Positions 15,425 to 28,243 of a DNA stretch of 49,664 nucleotides are shown here, one piece after another; the stretch's first letter is position 1; each line of letters begins with the position of its first letter. Made by a program: the position numbers and the translations under genes. Below the pieces are notes generated by a model that saw only the letters and a program-made list of their open reading frames with translations, was not told the DNA's origin and ran no database searches. This DNA comes from an uncultured Prevotellaceae bacterium. GTDB taxonomy: Bacteria > Bacteroidota > Bacteroidia > Bacteroidales > Bacteroidaceae. The stretch lies in contig CACXQL010000030.1 in assembly GCA_902769805.1 (NCBI GenBank), forward strand, positions 1 to 49,664, written 5' to 3'.

Positions 15425-17248
15425 TCAGCCCAGTAATTGTTCTATCTCACGTTGGGGCAAAATACACAGGATTGCCTTCCCGTTAGGGGTGTAATTAACA
15501 TTAGAGCAGGCAAACAGTTCGTTGACGATATTTTCCATTTCCTCATTAGAGAGAACCTGCCCTTGAGGTATTGCCGCATGATATGCCATACTCAAAGCCA
15601 AAGACGCATGAATCTCGTCTAAACTTCCAGTTCCCTTACCAATGGCATCACTTACTATGTCTTTCACCAACTGCACATAATCAAGTCCGTCAATACCTGC
15701 AGGGACAGCATTCAGACCATAGCTATGATGTCCCAAGTCGCTCAAATCAAATCCCATCACATTCAACTCTGGCAGAATCTTCTCTAAGATGACTTCCTCT
15801 GAGGGAGAAAATTGTATGACTTCAGGAAACAGGACACGCTGGCTATCAGATGTCCGTGACTGCAATTGGGACAGATAGCGTTCATAGCGAATACGGATAT
15901 CTGCACGATGCTGGTCGATAATCATCAAACCAGACTTCACTGCCGTCATGATGTACCGCCCCTTATATTGATAATGTACAGGAGACTTCTCTTCTATCAA
16001 TGGTTGACTATCCTGTTGTTCCAGGTCACCTTCCTCAGAGACGGGCTGAAACATATCTGTCTCAGTAGGACGCTGATGCGGAAGACTATCATAAAGCTGT
16101 TCCCATCCATCAACAGTCTTGCGCACATGCTCAGCATGTTGTTTGAAAGGATTATATGAAGGATTATATGAAGGAGACGGCACCTCCGTTTTCTGTTGTG
16201 GGTCGAATGTAGGAATGTCCGATCGTCCTTCTGTATCGAAATCTATCTGGGGAATCTCGCAGAACTTACCAATAGCATCCTTGACTGCCGCCAACAGGAT
16301 CTGCCAGATAGCCTGTTCATTTTCAAACTTGATCTCTGTCTTGGTCGGATGGATATTCACATCAATATCCGATGGTGCCACGTCGAAATAGATAAAATAC
16401 GGAACCTGCATGCCAACAGGTATCAGTCGCTCAAAAGCCTGCATCACTGCCTTGTGGAAATAGGCGTGTTTCATAAAACGGCCGTTGACAAAGAAACAAT
16501 TCTGCGCACCTTTCTTTCTTGCCGATTCAGGTTTCCCTACAAAACCAGTAATCTTGCACATAGCTGTCTCCACATCCACAGACAACAGATCTTGGTTGAA
16601 GCGCTTACCAAAAACATCAGCGATACGTTGACGAAGAGAACCACTCCGCAAGTTCATCAGCTCTTGTCCATTACTATGAAGAGAGAAATTTATCTCAGGA
16701 TAGACAAGGACAATCCGTTCAAAAGCGGTCAAGATATTATTTAACTCCGTCGCATTCGACTTCAGGAACTTTCGACGTGCAGGGACATTAAAGAAGAGGT
16801 TCTCTACTTTGAAATTACTACCAACAGGACAACTCACAGGCTCCTGGGAATCCACCTTAGATGCAGAAAGTGTCAGAAGTGTACCCAATTCACTTTCAGC
16901 CATACGGGTACGTAACTCCACTTGCGACACAGCAACGATAGAAGGTAATGCTTCTCCGCGGAAGCCCATCGTGGTAAGAGCAAACAAATCATCAGCTTTA
17001 CGAATCTTGGAAGTAGCGTGACGCTCAAAGGCAAGACGGGCATCTGTCTCAGACATTCCCTTTCCATCATCAATGACTTGTATGGAAGTCCTACCTGCGT
17101 CAACGACTATTACGCGGATAGTATGAGCACCGGCATCAACAGCATTCTCTACCAGTTCCTTCACGACAGAGGCTGGACGCTGGATGACCTCACCTGCTGC
17201 AATCTGGTTGGCAACGGAATCAGGGAGCAACTGTATCACATCACTCAT
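15425..17248 (-). CDS. mutL: DNA mismatch repair protein MutL
   Basis: 607 residues. GHKL ATPase motifs are complete: [31 protein letters not shown] and [12 protein letters not shown]. The C-terminal dimerisation domain follows a Pro/Gln-rich linker. MutL couples MutS mismatch recognition to strand removal. The site equivalent to the endonuclease motif DQHAxxExxxxE reads [12 protein letters not shown]: the Ala is Arg and the first Glu is Ile, so nicking activity is uncertain. Last gene of the guaB operon, overlapping the OstA-like gene by 4 bp. Confidence 0.96.
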   Translation of the reverse strand: MSDVIQLLPDSVANQIAAGEVIQRPASVVKELVENAVDAGAHTIRVIVVDAGRTSIQVIDDGKGMSETDARLAFERHATSKIRKADDLFALTTMGFRGEALPSIVAVSQVELRTRMAESELGTLLTLSASKVDSQEPVSCPVGSNFKVENLFFNVPARRKFLKSNATELNNILTAFERIVLVYPEINFSLHSNGQELMNLRSGSLRQRIADVFGKRFNQDLLSVDVETAMCKITGFVGKPESARKKGAQNCFFVNGRFMKHAYFHKAVMQAFERLIPVGMQVPYFIYFDVAPSDIDVNIHPTKTEIKFENEQAIWQILLAAVKDAIGKFCEIPQIDFDTEGRSDIPTFDPQQKTEVPSPSYNPSYNPFKQHAEHVRKTVDGWEQLYDSLPHQRPTETDMFQPVSEEGDLEQQDSQPLIEEKSPVHYQYKGRYIMTAVKSGLMIIDQHRADIRIRYERYLSQLQSRTSDSQRVLFPEVIQFSPSEEVILEKILPELNVMGFDLSDLGHHSYGLNAVPAGIDGLDYVQLVKDIVSDAIGKGTGSLDEIHASLALSMAYHAAIPQGQVLSNEEMENIVNELFACSNVNYTPNGKAILCILPQREIEQLLG

Positions 17249-18888
17249 AACGAACCTCCTTTCGTATTTAATTTCTGTTTAGGAGCCTCTCTGCGTTTTA
17301 TCTCCTTCAACTCCTGACCAGCCTTTTTGGGCCGCCAATTAAAGATATCCTCCTTATTGCGCGGTCGGACATAGTCAAACCAAGCATATTGAGGTAGGAA
17401 ATATTTGGATGGCGGTATCTGTGTCATTGGATAAAGTGTACCAACGGGTTTCTCCATCCATATCTTCTTCATTTTTCTATTCTCCAGAAACATCTTCAGT
17501 AAAGGAGCCTCTGTATAGTTCAAACCAATCAGGGAACTGTCAGATTCATCAACGGGGTAATAAACAATCAACACATTACCTTTTGCATCGGTCTCATATA
17601 TCTCACCTTTCTCGAAGAAGGCAAACATCTCATTTGAGGACACTTGATTGAAATGTATGGTATCAGGCATCTGTTCTGTAGAAAAAGCCTGTCCCACCAC
17701 ATGAGCTCTGTCAATGGTAGAGTCTTTCATATATACACGAATCTCTTCACCAAACAACTGCTGTCTTCCATTCCATACAATAGGGTCTCTATACATGGTC
17801 ATACAGGAATCTTGGGAGTTGTATACCAATGAGTCACAGACTGCCTGTACATCAATTCTGTACGCGCGTACCTTATTATACGCGTGTATCTTACGATAGA
17901 CGGAATCAGTATTGATATTAAACGTAAAGAGTTTAAAAGTATCTGCATGCATATAGAGTGTGTCTTTCTGGGAATAGTCCATCGCCACTGCCCGTTTCGT
18001 TGCCATCGCATAACCTGTTGAGTCATTGTACTCACAATAGTCACCCGTCAACTTATTCTTATTGACAGAATCTACATAGACAACATTCCAATAGGCATGA
18101 CTTGTACCTTTCTTACTGTCATGATAGACACTATCACCCACAATAGAACGTCCCTGGTCCTTCATGACAGAACGTCCAAATAACTCTGAAGTCTCCGTCT
18201 TCGTATTATAATAACCGTCTTCACTGTAAATATGACTGGTTCCAGAAGTGATGTTCGAAGGTCCTACTATATGGGCACGGGAAGTCTGAGTATCATAATA
18301 CAACGAGTCTGTCGTCAGGTAAAAGTTCTTATCACGCAGACGGACATCGTAATAGAACATCGCCATCTTGGTATCCGTATGATATTCTCCCCAGTCACTC
18401 GTCAGCGTAGAGCCATTATCTACGAGTTTTCCTCCTTCAAAGAAATTACCGAAATTATACAATCGGTCATAGTCAAGACTATCTGTATACAAAGTAGACT
18501 GACGATGTTTCAGGACGACATTATAACGCGCCTGAGCTATCTGGGCATTACCATCATAATATGCATAGTCACTGAACAGCTTCAGCGTATCACCCTGTAG
18601 CATCTTTACATGTCCAAAAGCCTCGAAAGAGTTCGTTTCTTGAAAGAAGTTAGCACTGTCACAATAGAGATTAGCACCCATATGCCGGAAATGCACATTC
18701 CCTGTCAGGATCTGAGCATCTCCATTACGATACTGGTCGTATCGCAATTGATCTGAATGGACCAGATAAACACGTTTGTCTGTAGACCGCTTGCTTGGAG
18801 TGTTACGCTTGCGGGTGGGCTGCATAGCCCATACGAGACTTAACCCGAAAAGGCACAGCAGCAAGAACGCTACAGTACGAAGTCTCAT
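17245..18888 (-). CDS. OstA/LptA-like periplasmic protein
   Basis: 547 residues. N-terminal signal sequence [20 protein letters not shown], then the beta-jellyroll repeats of the OstA/LptA family ([44 protein letters not shown]). LptA-type proteins bridge lipopolysaccharide transport across the periplasm; Bacteroidota carry this longer version. Stop overlaps the mutL start by 4 bp and its own start overlaps the SurA-like gene by 4 bp, so translation is probably coupled. The role in LPS transport is inferred from the family and from an lptB gene elsewhere in the window. Confidence 0.85.
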   Translation of the reverse strand: MRLRTVAFLLLCLFGLSLVWAMQPTRKRNTPSKRSTDKRVYLVHSDQLRYDQYRNGDAQILTGNVHFRHMGANLYCDSANFFQETNSFEAFGHVKMLQGDTLKLFSDYAYYDGNAQIAQARYNVVLKHRQSTLYTDSLDYDRLYNFGNFFEGGKLVDNGSTLTSDWGEYHTDTKMAMFYYDVRLRDKNFYLTTDSLYYDTQTSRAHIVGPSNITSGTSHIYSEDGYYNTKTETSELFGRSVMKDQGRSIVGDSVYHDSKKGTSHAYWNVVYVDSVNKNKLTGDYCEYNDSTGYAMATKRAVAMDYSQKDTLYMHADTFKLFTFNINTDSVYRKIHAYNKVRAYRIDVQAVCDSLVYNSQDSCMTMYRDPIVWNGRQQLFGEEIRVYMKDSTIDRAHVVGQAFSTEQMPDTIHFNQVSSNEMFAFFEKGEIYETDAKGNVLIVYYPVDESDSSLIGLNYTEAPLLKMFLENRKMKKIWMEKPVGTLYPMTQIPPSKYFLPQYAWFDYVRPRNKEDIFNWRPKKAGQELKEIKRREAPKQKLNTKGGSL

Positions 18889-20318
18889 TTAATCCAACCC
18901 TGATATTCAAACTGACAGTCTTTGTATCTGTCGTTTACATGGACATATGTTGACTTAATCTTGTTGACGACCCAATTATGCAGCACTTCCTCGCGACGCT
19001 TATTCAGCACTACATCCTTCATCACTTGGAAATCTTCTGTGATTGTTGCCTTATGACCCTCCATACGGCTCTTTAACTTGGCAATTGCACAGACAGTTCT
19101 TCCGCGCTCGTTAATCATCTCAAAAGGAGCAGAGATCTCCCCTACCTTCAATGTGTCAATGGCACGTGCCACTTCTGGAGGAAGGTCTTGTAACTGAAAG
19201 CGGGATGTTCTGCCACTTTGCGTTGCATTAGCCATCAAGCCTTTATTGTTACGCGTATCTTTATCATCAGAGAAGAGTGATACAGCATCCTCAAAAGTAA
19301 ACGTTTCAATGGCACGTCCTTCCTTGTCCTTGTAAAAACTCCTTATCATCTCTGGCGGTACACCATCACGAATGGCTGTAGCGACAGTGTCCAAACGAGC
19401 CAAAGACTTATCTATTGCATCCTGACTCACCACGGGTTTGCGCAAGATATGACGGACATTCACTTTGTCTCCGCGTTTATCAATCAACTGTATGATATGG
19501 AATCCAAATTCCGACTCAACAATCTTCGATATCTTCTTGGGGTCTGTCAGGTTAAAAGCTACATTGGCAAAAGCAGGGTCAAGTGGTCCGCGTCCAGTAT
19601 ATCCTAACTCACCACCACGACGTGCCGTACCAGGATCTTCAGAGTACATACGGGCTAACGTCTGGAAAGAAGTCTCCCCCCTGTTTACACGGTCTGTATA
19701 ATCACGTAACTCTTCTTTGACACGATTGATCTCCTCCTGTTCCACACGAGGAGTCAGTGTGAGGATCTGCACTTCCACCTCCGTAGGGACAAAAGGAATA
19801 CTATCTTGTGGAAGGTCATTGAAATAACGACGCACTTCAGCTGGTGTCACACTGATATCCTTTACCAGATGACGCTGCATCTCCTGGATCATCTGACGGT
19901 CACGAAAAGATTCGCGGAGTTCGTTGCGTATCTGGGTCATACTCTTCTTCTGGTACTCTTCCAGTTTCTCACGAGAACCTATCACAGATATCATATACTC
20001 TATCTGTTGTTCGATACCAGCAGATATCTCTGCCTCTGTCACCTCAATACTGTCAATAGCAGCCTGATGCAGATAAAGTTTCTGTACCGCAATCTGTTCA
20101 GGAATGGCACAATCAGGGTCACCTTTCCAGCGAAGACCCTCCTGTTGAGCTTGAATGCGCATAGCCTCCACATCAGACTTCAGGATAGCCTCATCACCTA
20201 CAACCCATATAACCTCATCAACGATACTCTGTACATTTGTACTATCACTGACTGTCCTTGCCTGCATCGGTAGCGTCATCCATAAAACGACTACAGGTAT
20301 AATGTTTCGTATCTTCAT
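18885..20318 (-). CDS. SurA-like periplasmic peptidyl-prolyl isomerase/chaperone
   Basis: 477 residues. Signal peptide (MKIRNIIPVVVLWMTLPMQA), a SurA N-terminal chaperone region (VQSIVDEVIWVVGDEAILKSDVEAM) and a PpiC rotamase domain (EVEVQILTLTPRVEQEE to FGFHIIQLIDKRGDKVNVRHIL), with a partial second one after it. It helps outer-membrane proteins fold in the periplasm. Third gene of the guaB operon, 2 bp after a second isomerase gene. Confidence 0.9.
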   Translation of the reverse strand: MKIRNIIPVVVLWMTLPMQARTVSDSTNVQSIVDEVIWVVGDEAILKSDVEAMRIQAQQEGLRWKGDPDCAIPEQIAVQKLYLHQAAIDSIEVTEAEISAGIEQQIEYMISVIGSREKLEEYQKKSMTQIRNELRESFRDRQMIQEMQRHLVKDISVTPAEVRRYFNDLPQDSIPFVPTEVEVQILTLTPRVEQEEINRVKEELRDYTDRVNRGETSFQTLARMYSEDPGTARRGGELGYTGRGPLDPAFANVAFNLTDPKKISKIVESEFGFHIIQLIDKRGDKVNVRHILRKPVVSQDAIDKSLARLDTVATAIRDGVPPEMIRSFYKDKEGRAIETFTFEDAVSLFSDDKDTRNNKGLMANATQSGRTSRFQLQDLPPEVARAIDTLKVGEISAPFEMINERGRTVCAIAKLKSRMEGHKATITEDFQVMKDVVLNKRREEVLHNWVVNKIKSTYVHVNDRYKDCQFEYQGWIK

Positions 20319-20320
20319 TC

Positions 20321-21454
20321 TTAACGATGATTATTTACTGTCTTTAATACTTTTTTATTCACATTCACTGGATACTTTTTCCGTAAGTCGGCAACCCAGT
20401 GTTTATCCATTTCTTCCTGCAAGTCGGAAACCACAAACTCACGTACTTCCGTATAGTCTTTAGGTTTAAAACCCTTACGACGATACTTTTTCTTGTTCTT
20501 CTTGAAATAATAAGCCAACGCCTGGTCGTCCTCTGCGGCATGCTTCCCTACGGAATGCTTACTCAACTCATAGAGGAGAACACCTTCGTAATATTCTTTT
20601 TGCAAACCTTCAAAGGGGATAGGATTCTCTTCCATGGGTACCTCGAGTACTTTCTCAACCTTATCTCCGCTAATACGATTCGTACCAACTTGGGTTTGCC
20701 ATTGCCGCTGTCCGATCTCAGAGGAAAGCTGCTCTTGTATCATTTCATAAGGTTCCAGTTGTTTACGATCGACTATTTTAAGAATATGATACCCTATTGT
20801 GGACTGGAAAGGACGACTTATCGCACCTTTCTGAAGACCGAAGGCAACATCTTCCACTTCTTTCAATAACTGACCATGACTATACCATCCCATCACACCA
20901 TCCTCAAAGGCAGAGGATTCATCCTGTGAATATTGGCGCGCAAGCTGTCCGAAGTCAGCACCACCCTGCAGTTGCCGATAGATACCCTCCATCTTCTGCT
21001 CTACCTGTCGTTGCTCATCACGACGAGACTTTTGGGGGACACGGACAAATATCTGGGCAAGGCATACTAACCCCTCTGTCCCCGTTGCCCTCTTTCGTTT
21101 CTCGTAAACGGCAGAGACTACAGAAGGAGAGACATGACCTGTTCCTTGTAATGAGACTGACGGTATCGGCAACTCCGACAAACACTGTGCATACTCACCC
21201 TTAAAAGAGTTTGTCTCGTCAAGGTGAGCGTCAAGAGCTGCCTTCACTTTCAATTTATAGATAATATACAACTCCAGATAGTCCGCCACTGATTTCCTGT
21301 CGCCTCCCCTCTGTGTGTTGTTTTTCAGATATGACTGTTCAAACTCCGACCGCATTACTGGCATATCACCAACAGTAAACAGGATCGGATCATCATCTGC
21401 CAGGACCATTGTAGGAACCAGCAATAAGAAGATGAAGAACAGACGGATGCTCAT
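20321..21454 (-). CDS. PpiC-type peptidyl-prolyl isomerase, exported
   Basis: 377 residues from the ATG at 21454 (MSIRLFFIFLLLVPTMVLAD, a signal peptide). The rotamase domain has LVCLAQIFVRVPQKSRRDEQ, then DFGQLARQYSQDESSAFEDG and STIGYHILKIVDRK. The N-terminal Met at 21490 is rejected because it lies within guaB and precedes a poorer signal sequence; the chosen ATG is 1 bp after the guaB stop. It probably works with the next gene's SurA-like protein on outer-membrane proteins. Confidence 0.87.
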   Translation of the reverse strand: MSIRLFFIFLLLVPTMVLADDDPILFTVGDMPVMRSEFEQSYLKNNTQRGGDRKSVADYLELYIIYKLKVKAALDAHLDETNSFKGEYAQCLSELPIPSVSLQGTGHVSPSVVSAVYEKRKRATGTEGLVCLAQIFVRVPQKSRRDEQRQVEQKMEGIYRQLQGGADFGQLARQYSQDESSAFEDGVMGWYSHGQLLKEVEDVAFGLQKGAISRPFQSTIGYHILKIVDRKQLEPYEMIQEQLSSEIGQRQWQTQVGTNRISGDKVEKVLEVPMEENPIPFEGLQKEYYEGVLLYELSKHSVGKHAAEDDQALAYYFKKNKKKYRRKGFKPKDYTEVREFVVSDLQEEMDKHWVADLRKKYPVNVNKKVLKTVNNHR

Positions 21455-21455
21455 C

Positions 21456-22949
<1,494 letters not shown>

Positions 22950-22966
22950 TTAAATTTTATTGCGTG

Positions 22967-22974
22967 CAAAATTA
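22967..22974 (-). promoter_or_regulatory. guaB operon promoter, -7 box
   Basis: Leftward TAATTTTG, about 30 bp before the guaB ATG; the -33 element is degenerate (TTGTC). Confidence 0.6.
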
Positions 22975-23037
22975 CTTATTTTTTTCGACATGACAAGCGT
23001 TTCATCGTATTATTAATACGATTTAACGAAGACACAA

Positions 23038-24087
23038 CTACTTCATTTGCAATACGACTTGCCCCTGTGAGTCGACATTGAGCGTAGCTGACATCTTGCC
23101 TTGTTGGAAATGGCTGTTATCTGTTGTCATGAAACCATTGGTCTTGAGACTCTTTCTTACCTTCTCGACATCATCATTCGCTATAATAGTCAATGTGGTG
23201 AATGACTGTTTCTTACGGGAGAGTACTATCGTCGAATGATAATCATTGATGGACAGAGACGCACTCTGTTGTTTTGCAGTTAACTTTCCCATCACGTATT
23301 CATACTCTGTCAGCACTGTCTTTGCCGCAGACAATGACTTGTTCTTCAGCAACTTATAACCAAGTCCCACAATATCCGTATGACATTCTGCTGTCGCTAA
23401 GCCATTCTCGATGATACGAGGGAGGGACTCATTCTCCTTGTCTGCCATTTCCCCGTATGCCATCTGGTAAGCCTTTGCGTCATCAATGGTAAAGCCTATC
23501 GTATAACTGCTACCCATCATGGCTCGCTCATAATGGATGCACACACTCCCCAGACGGCTCACAATCATATAGGACTCTCCCCCGTCATCCATATAACCCT
23601 TTCCATAGACAGCCGTCAACTGCTTTTTCAATTGTTGGAAGCGTTCCTTGACATCAGCTTCCGTAGGATAGATAGTGGTCTCTTCCACATCCACCGCGAA
23701 CACACGAGAAGTTTGTTCTGAGGTATACAGTGTTATGTGAGAAGGACTACCATACACCTCACCATCATAGACATACGACTTCGCCGTCTGCTTCCCTTCT
23801 GGTATCCGTTCCGTGAAGCCCTGCTCCGTAAGCTGTTTCCCAAAGCGTTCTGCCTTGATACCCAGAGGGATTCCCAAGAATCCATTCCGGTTATTGGAGT
23901 TATCTGTCAGTGTAGTGATATCGAGAAGGACGGTCTGGACATCATCATTAATACCATCCGACGACACCTTCTCTTTCTTCTCAGTCTTATGTTTCTTCTT
24001 GAATAGCTTCTTAAGGAACTGTCCTTCAGACGGCTGACACCATAACAAGGCAGCCACCAGTATCAAAACATATCTGCAGGATCTCAT
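23038..24087 (-). CDS. exported hypothetical protein
   Basis: 349 residues, no recognised family. A signal peptide (RYVLILVAALLWCQPSEGQ) is followed by a very basic stretch (LKKLFKKKHKTEKKEKVSSDG). The rest is a mixed alpha/beta protein with repeated-looking units (GNGFLGIPLGIKAERFGKQL, then VYGSPSHITLYTSEQTSRVF). Its ATG overlaps the recQ stop by 1 bp, so it is the last gene of the tig-clpP-clpX-recQ series. Periplasmic or surface location is inferred; function unknown. Confidence 0.75.
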   Translation of the reverse strand: MRSCRYVLILVAALLWCQPSEGQFLKKLFKKKHKTEKKEKVSSDGINDDVQTVLLDITTLTDNSNNRNGFLGIPLGIKAERFGKQLTEQGFTERIPEGKQTAKSYVYDGEVYGSPSHITLYTSEQTSRVFAVDVEETTIYPTEADVKERFQQLKKQLTAVYGKGYMDDGGESYMIVSRLGSVCIHYERAMMGSSYTIGFTIDDAKAYQMAYGEMADKENESLPRIIENGLATAECHTDIVGLGYKLLKNKSLSAAKTVLTEYEYVMGKLTAKQQSASLSINDYHSTIVLSRKKQSFTTLTIIANDDVEKVRKSLKTNGFMTTDNSHFQQGKMSATLNVDSQGQVVLQMK

Positions 24088-26270
24088 CAGTTAGCCATTT
24101 CAGAGATAAACTTGATACGAACCAGACGGATCTCATCCTCAGAGCACTCGTCGCCCAGTTCCTCTATTGCGGCATCCAGCGAGTCAGTGTCACTCTCAGA
24201 GAAATAGTCGTAGATATCATCGACATGATCCTCGTCCATCACTTCATCAAGGAAATAGTCTATATTCAACTTAGTACCGCTATAAACTATTGCCTCCACC
24301 TCATCCAGCAGTTCCTCGAACTCCAAGCCCTGTGCGTTGGCAATATCATCAAGCGCCACCTGGCGGTCGATGCCCTGGATGATCTTCACTTTCAGCATCG
24401 ATTTCTTTGCCACCGTTCGTACTCGCAGGTCAGCCTGACGAGTAATCTCGTTTTCCTCACAATAGCGTTTGATGAGGTCTACGAATTCTTGGGCATAAGG
24501 CTGTTTCACCTTCCCCTCTCCCACACCCTGGATGTTCTTCAACTCCTCCAAGGTCACAGGGTAGTCTGTCGCCATCTGCTCCAATGACACATCCTGGAAG
24601 ATCACATAAGGAGGACGGTTCATCTGCTTAGACACCTTCTTACGCAAGTCTTTCAGCATGGCGTTAAGCGTCGGATCTAATGCACTCGTTCCACCTTCCT
24701 GATCTGGAGAGGCTTCATAGTCGTCATTGAACTCCTTATCCTCCACGATCATAAAGGATTCCGGTTTCTTCAGGAATTTCTTTCCTGCCGACGTGATCTT
24801 CAGCAAACCGTAGTTCTCTACGTCCTTTTTCAAATACCCTGCTATCAGTGCCTGTCGTATCACTGGATTCCACATCTTATCATCCTCATCTTCACCAGCA
24901 CCGAAGAGGTCATGTTCCTGATGCTTATGAGCCAGTATCTCCTCCGTTTCTCGTCCTGTGATGAAATCGATGATATAGTCTGAACGGAAATTCTCCTTGA
25001 CGGCAATCACTGTATTCAGCACGATCACCAACAAGTCTTTTGCCTCTATCTTCGTCTTCGGATGCAGGCAGTTGTCACAGTTATGACAGTTATCCTGCTC
25101 ATACACCTCGCCGAAATAATGCAACAGCATCTTACGGCGGCATACGGAAGTCTCCGCATAGGCTGCCGTCTCTTGCAACAACTGACGACCGATATCCTGT
25201 TCTGCCACAGGTTTTCCTTCCATGAACTTATCCAGTTTCTGTAAGTCTTTATTGGCATAGAACGTGATACACATACCCTCGCCGCCATCACGTCCGGCAC
25301 GACCTGTCTCCTGATAATATCCTTCCAGTGATTTCGGGATATCGTAATGGATAACGAAGCGCACATCAGGTTTGTCGATACCCATTCCAAAAGCAATCGT
25401 TGCCACGATGACATCAATCTTCTCCATCAGGAAGTCATCCTGCGTCTGAGAACGAAGGGCAGAGTCCAGGCCTGCATGATATGCCTGTGCCTTAATATCG
25501 TTGGCACGCAGAATCTCCGCAAGCTCCTCTACCTTCTTACGGGAGAGACAGTAGATGATGCCACTCTTACCTGGATGTTGCTTGATGAACTTGATGATAT
25601 CCTTGTCGACGTCTTTGGTCTTAGGGCGTACCTCATAATACAGATTCGGGCGATTGAAAGAACTCTTGAACTCATCCGCGTCCAAGATTCCGAGATTCTT
25701 CTTGATATCCGTACGCACCTTATCTGTAGCCGTAGCTGTCAGCGCGATAATAGGAGCATCCCCTATCTCATTGATGATAGGACGGATACGACGATACTCC
25801 GGACGGAAGTCATGTCCCCATTCTGAGATACAATGAGCCTCGTCTATCGCATAGAAAGAAATCTTCGTCTGCTTCAGGAACTCCACGTTATCCTCTTTCG
25901 TCAGTGACTCTGGAGCCACATAGAGCAGCTTCGTCTTACCAGCCTTGACATCCTCCTTGACCTGGTCGATGGCGGCTTTGTTCAGGGAGGAATTCAGGTA
26001 ATGAGCCGTACCCTCCTCACTCATGGAACTGATGACATCCACCTGGTTCTTCATCAAAGCAATCAAGGGAGAGATAACAATAGCCGTTCCATCCATCAGC
26101 AGTGAAGGCAACTGATAGCAGAGCGACTTACCACCCCCTGTAGGCATCAGTACAAAGGTATTCTTGCCATCGAGCACGTTCTGCACGATAGCCTCCTGAT
26201 CACCTTTGAACTTGTCAAAGCCGAAATATTTCTTCAGGGCATCTGTAAGATTCACTTTCTGTTTCGCCAT
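24087..26270 (-). CDS. recQ: ATP-dependent DNA helicase RecQ
   Basis: 727 residues from the ATG at 26270 (MAKQKVNLTDALKKYFG). Walker A LMPTGGGKSLCYQLP, DEAH box AIDEAHCISEWGHDFRPEY, motif VI QETGRAGRDGG, a zinc-binding Cys set (CRRKMLLHYFGEVYEQDNCHNCDNC) and a C-terminal HRDC-like segment. It unwinds DNA 3' to 5' in recombination and fork repair. About 100 residues longer than E. coli RecQ, with an acidic C-terminal tail, as usual in Bacteroidota. 30 bp after clpX. Confidence 0.95.
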   Translation of the reverse strand: MAKQKVNLTDALKKYFGFDKFKGDQEAIVQNVLDGKNTFVLMPTGGGKSLCYQLPSLLMDGTAIVISPLIALMKNQVDVISSMSEEGTAHYLNSSLNKAAIDQVKEDVKAGKTKLLYVAPESLTKEDNVEFLKQTKISFYAIDEAHCISEWGHDFRPEYRRIRPIINEIGDAPIIALTATATDKVRTDIKKNLGILDADEFKSSFNRPNLYYEVRPKTKDVDKDIIKFIKQHPGKSGIIYCLSRKKVEELAEILRANDIKAQAYHAGLDSALRSQTQDDFLMEKIDVIVATIAFGMGIDKPDVRFVIHYDIPKSLEGYYQETGRAGRDGGEGMCITFYANKDLQKLDKFMEGKPVAEQDIGRQLLQETAAYAETSVCRRKMLLHYFGEVYEQDNCHNCDNCLHPKTKIEAKDLLVIVLNTVIAVKENFRSDYIIDFITGRETEEILAHKHQEHDLFGAGEDEDDKMWNPVIRQALIAGYLKKDVENYGLLKITSAGKKFLKKPESFMIVEDKEFNDDYEASPDQEGGTSALDPTLNAMLKDLRKKVSKQMNRPPYVIFQDVSLEQMATDYPVTLEELKNIQGVGEGKVKQPYAQEFVDLIKRYCEENEITRQADLRVRTVAKKSMLKVKIIQGIDRQVALDDIANAQGLEFEELLDEVEAIVYSGTKLNIDYFLDEVMDEDHVDDIYDYFSESDTDSLDAAIEELGDECSEDEIRLVRIKFISEMAN

Positions 26271-26299
26271 AGGCATTTTCACTTTTCACTCTTCTCTTT

Positions 26300-27517
26300 T
26301 CACTGCAGATGTGACTTGTCAAGCTGCTGTTGCGCATAATCGACTGTCACCTCAAAGGATTTTGTTCGTTTCGAGGGCACTTCAAACATCGCATCCATCA
26401 TGATACTCTCTACGATAGAGCGAAGTCCACGTGCACCTAATTTATATTCTACCGCCTTATCCACTATCAGTTTCAGGGCTTCCGGCGTAAAGGTCAGTTT
26501 GATACCATCCATCTCAAACAGTTTCTCGTACTGCTTGACGATAGAGTTCTTCGGCTCCACCAGGATACGCTCCAACGCAGCACGGTCCAATGGATTCAGA
26601 TAGGTCAGCACAGGCAGGCGTCCGATAATCTCAGGAATCAGTCCGAACGACTTCAAGTCTTGTGGTGCGATATACTTCATCAAGTCCTCCTTGTCTATCT
26701 TACGGACGTTCTGCACAGAGTTGTATCCCACTACATGAGTGTTCAGACGCTGGGCAATCTTACGCTCTATCCCGTCAAAAGCACCTCCGCAGATAAAGAG
26801 GATATTATGAGTATCCACATGGATATACTCCTGATCGGGATGTTTGCGGCCACCCTGAGGAGGCACGTTGACTATCGTTCCCTCCAACAGCTTGAGCAGT
26901 CCTTGTTGAACGCCCTCACCACTTACATCACGGGTAATGCTGGGGTTGTCACTCTTACGCGCAATCTTGTCTATCTCGTCAATGAAGACGATGCCCCGCT
27001 GGGCTGCCTCCACCTTATAGTCTGCCACCTGCAACAGGCGAGAGAGAATACTCTCCACGTCTTCGCCGACATAACCTGCCTCCGTAAACACCGTCGCATC
27101 GACAATGGTAAACGGCACGTCGAGCAGTTTAGCGATGGTACGGGCGAGCAGCGTCTTTCCTGTTCCTGTAGAGCCCACCATGATGATGTTGCTCTTCTCT
27201 ATCTCCACGCCATTCTCATCAACAGGCTGTTGCAGTCGCTTATAGTGGTTATAGACGGCTACGGAGAGGAAACGCTTTGCCTCTTCCTGTCCGATGACAT
27301 ACTGGTCGAGATAGTTCTTAATCTCCATGGGCTTGGGGACTTTCTTCAAGTCCGGGCCTTTCCCTTCTTTCTTCTTAGCATCAGGTCCATAGCCGTTTGC
27401 CTTGACTATCTCGTATGCTTGACAGGCACAAGCCTCACAGATATTACCGTTCAAACCGGTGATGAGCAACTTGACCTCCTTATCGGAACGTCCGCAGAAA
27501 CTACATACTTTCTTCAT
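26300..27517 (-). CDS. clpX: ATP-dependent protease ATPase subunit ClpX
   Basis: 405 residues. N-terminal Cys4 zinc domain ([25 protein letters not shown]), Walker [12 protein letters not shown], Walker [15 protein letters not shown], pore and sensor motifs, and the [13 protein letters not shown] sensor 2. It unfolds substrates and feeds them to ClpP. Its ATG overlaps the clpP stop by 1 bp (TAATG), so the two are translationally coupled. Confidence 0.98.
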   Translation of the reverse strand: MKKVCSFCGRSDKEVKLLITGLNGNICEACACQAYEIVKANGYGPDAKKKEGKGPDLKKVPKPMEIKNYLDQYVIGQEEAKRFLSVAVYNHYKRLQQPVDENGVEIEKSNIIMVGSTGTGKTLLARTIAKLLDVPFTIVDATVFTEAGYVGEDVESILSRLLQVADYKVEAAQRGIVFIDEIDKIARKSDNPSITRDVSGEGVQQGLLKLLEGTIVNVPPQGGRKHPDQEYIHVDTHNILFICGGAFDGIERKIAQRLNTHVVGYNSVQNVRKIDKEDLMKYIAPQDLKSFGLIPEIIGRLPVLTYLNPLDRAALERILVEPKNSIVKQYEKLFEMDGIKLTFTPEALKLIVDKAVEYKLGARGLRSIVESIMMDAMFEVPSKRTKSFEVTVDYAQQQLDKSHLQ

Positions 27518-28182
27518 TACTTCTTCACCAGCACCTGATCTATCATACCATACTCCTTCGCTTCCTCAGCCGTCATCCAGTAATTGCGGTCGGAATCGTT
27601 CCACACCTTGTCGTATGGTGTATGGGAGTGTTCGGAGATAATCGTATAGAGTTCCTTCTTGAACTTCATAATCTCTTTTGCCTCAATCTCGATATCCGAA
27701 GCCTGACCCTGCACACCGCCTAACGGTTGGTGAATCATCACACGGCTATGGGGCAATGCAGAACGCTTGCCTTCTGTTCCTGCAACCAACAGAACGGCAG
27801 CCATCGAAGCAGCCATACCCGTACAGATAGTAGCCACATCGGAGGAGATGAACTGCATGGTGTCATAGATACCCAGACCTGCCGTCACGCTGCCTCCAGG
27901 AGAGTTCAGGTAGATAGAGATATCCTTGCCGCTGTCCACAGAGTCGAGATAGAGCAGCTGTGCCTGCAGCGTATTCGCTGTATAGTCATCAATCTGTGTT
28001 CCCAGGAAGATGATGCGGTCCATCATCAAGCGGGAGAACACATCCATCTGGGTGACATTCAACTGGCGCTCTTCCAGGATATATGGATTCAAATACTGTG
28101 CCTGCGCACTCATCACCTCGTCGAGTACGAGACCGTTAATACCTAAATGCTTGGTAGCATATTTTCTGAAATCGTTGTTCAT
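27517..28182 (-). CDS. clpP: ATP-dependent Clp protease proteolytic subunit
   Basis: 221 residues. Catalytic Ser126 in [14 protein letters not shown] and His151 in [11 protein letters not shown], in the order of ClpP serine peptidases; the Asp follows in the C-terminal part. It forms the tetradecameric chamber of ClpXP. It sits between tig and clpX, the classic order. A -7 box TAATTTTG at 28202-28209 with TTTG 18 bp upstream suggests an internal promoter in addition to read-through from tig. Confidence 0.97.
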   Translation of the reverse strand: MNNDFRKYATKHLGINGLVLDEVMSAQAQYLNPYILEERQLNVTQMDVFSRLMMDRIIFLGTQIDDYTANTLQAQLLYLDSVDSGKDISIYLNSPGGSVTAGLGIYDTMQFISSDVATICTGMAASMAAVLLVAGTEGKRSALPHSRVMIHQPLGGVQGQASDIEIEAKEIMKFKKELYTIISEHSHTPYDKVWNDSDRNYWMTAEEAKEYGMIDQVLVKK

Positions 28183-28201
28183 AATCTTTAGAATGTAGAT
28201 A

Positions 28202-28231
28202 CAAAATTACGAAAAAAAGTCGGAACACAAA
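28202..28231 (-). promoter_or_regulatory. internal promoter before clpP
   Basis: Leftward TTTG (28228-28231) and TAATTTTG (28202-28209), 18-bp spacer. Confidence 0.6.
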
Positions 28232-28243
28232 CATTTTACATTT

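Noticed and set aside
26660-27538. Rightward ORF (292 codons) opposite clpX
   Set aside because: Antisense to a complete clpX with all motifs; no promoter or domain.
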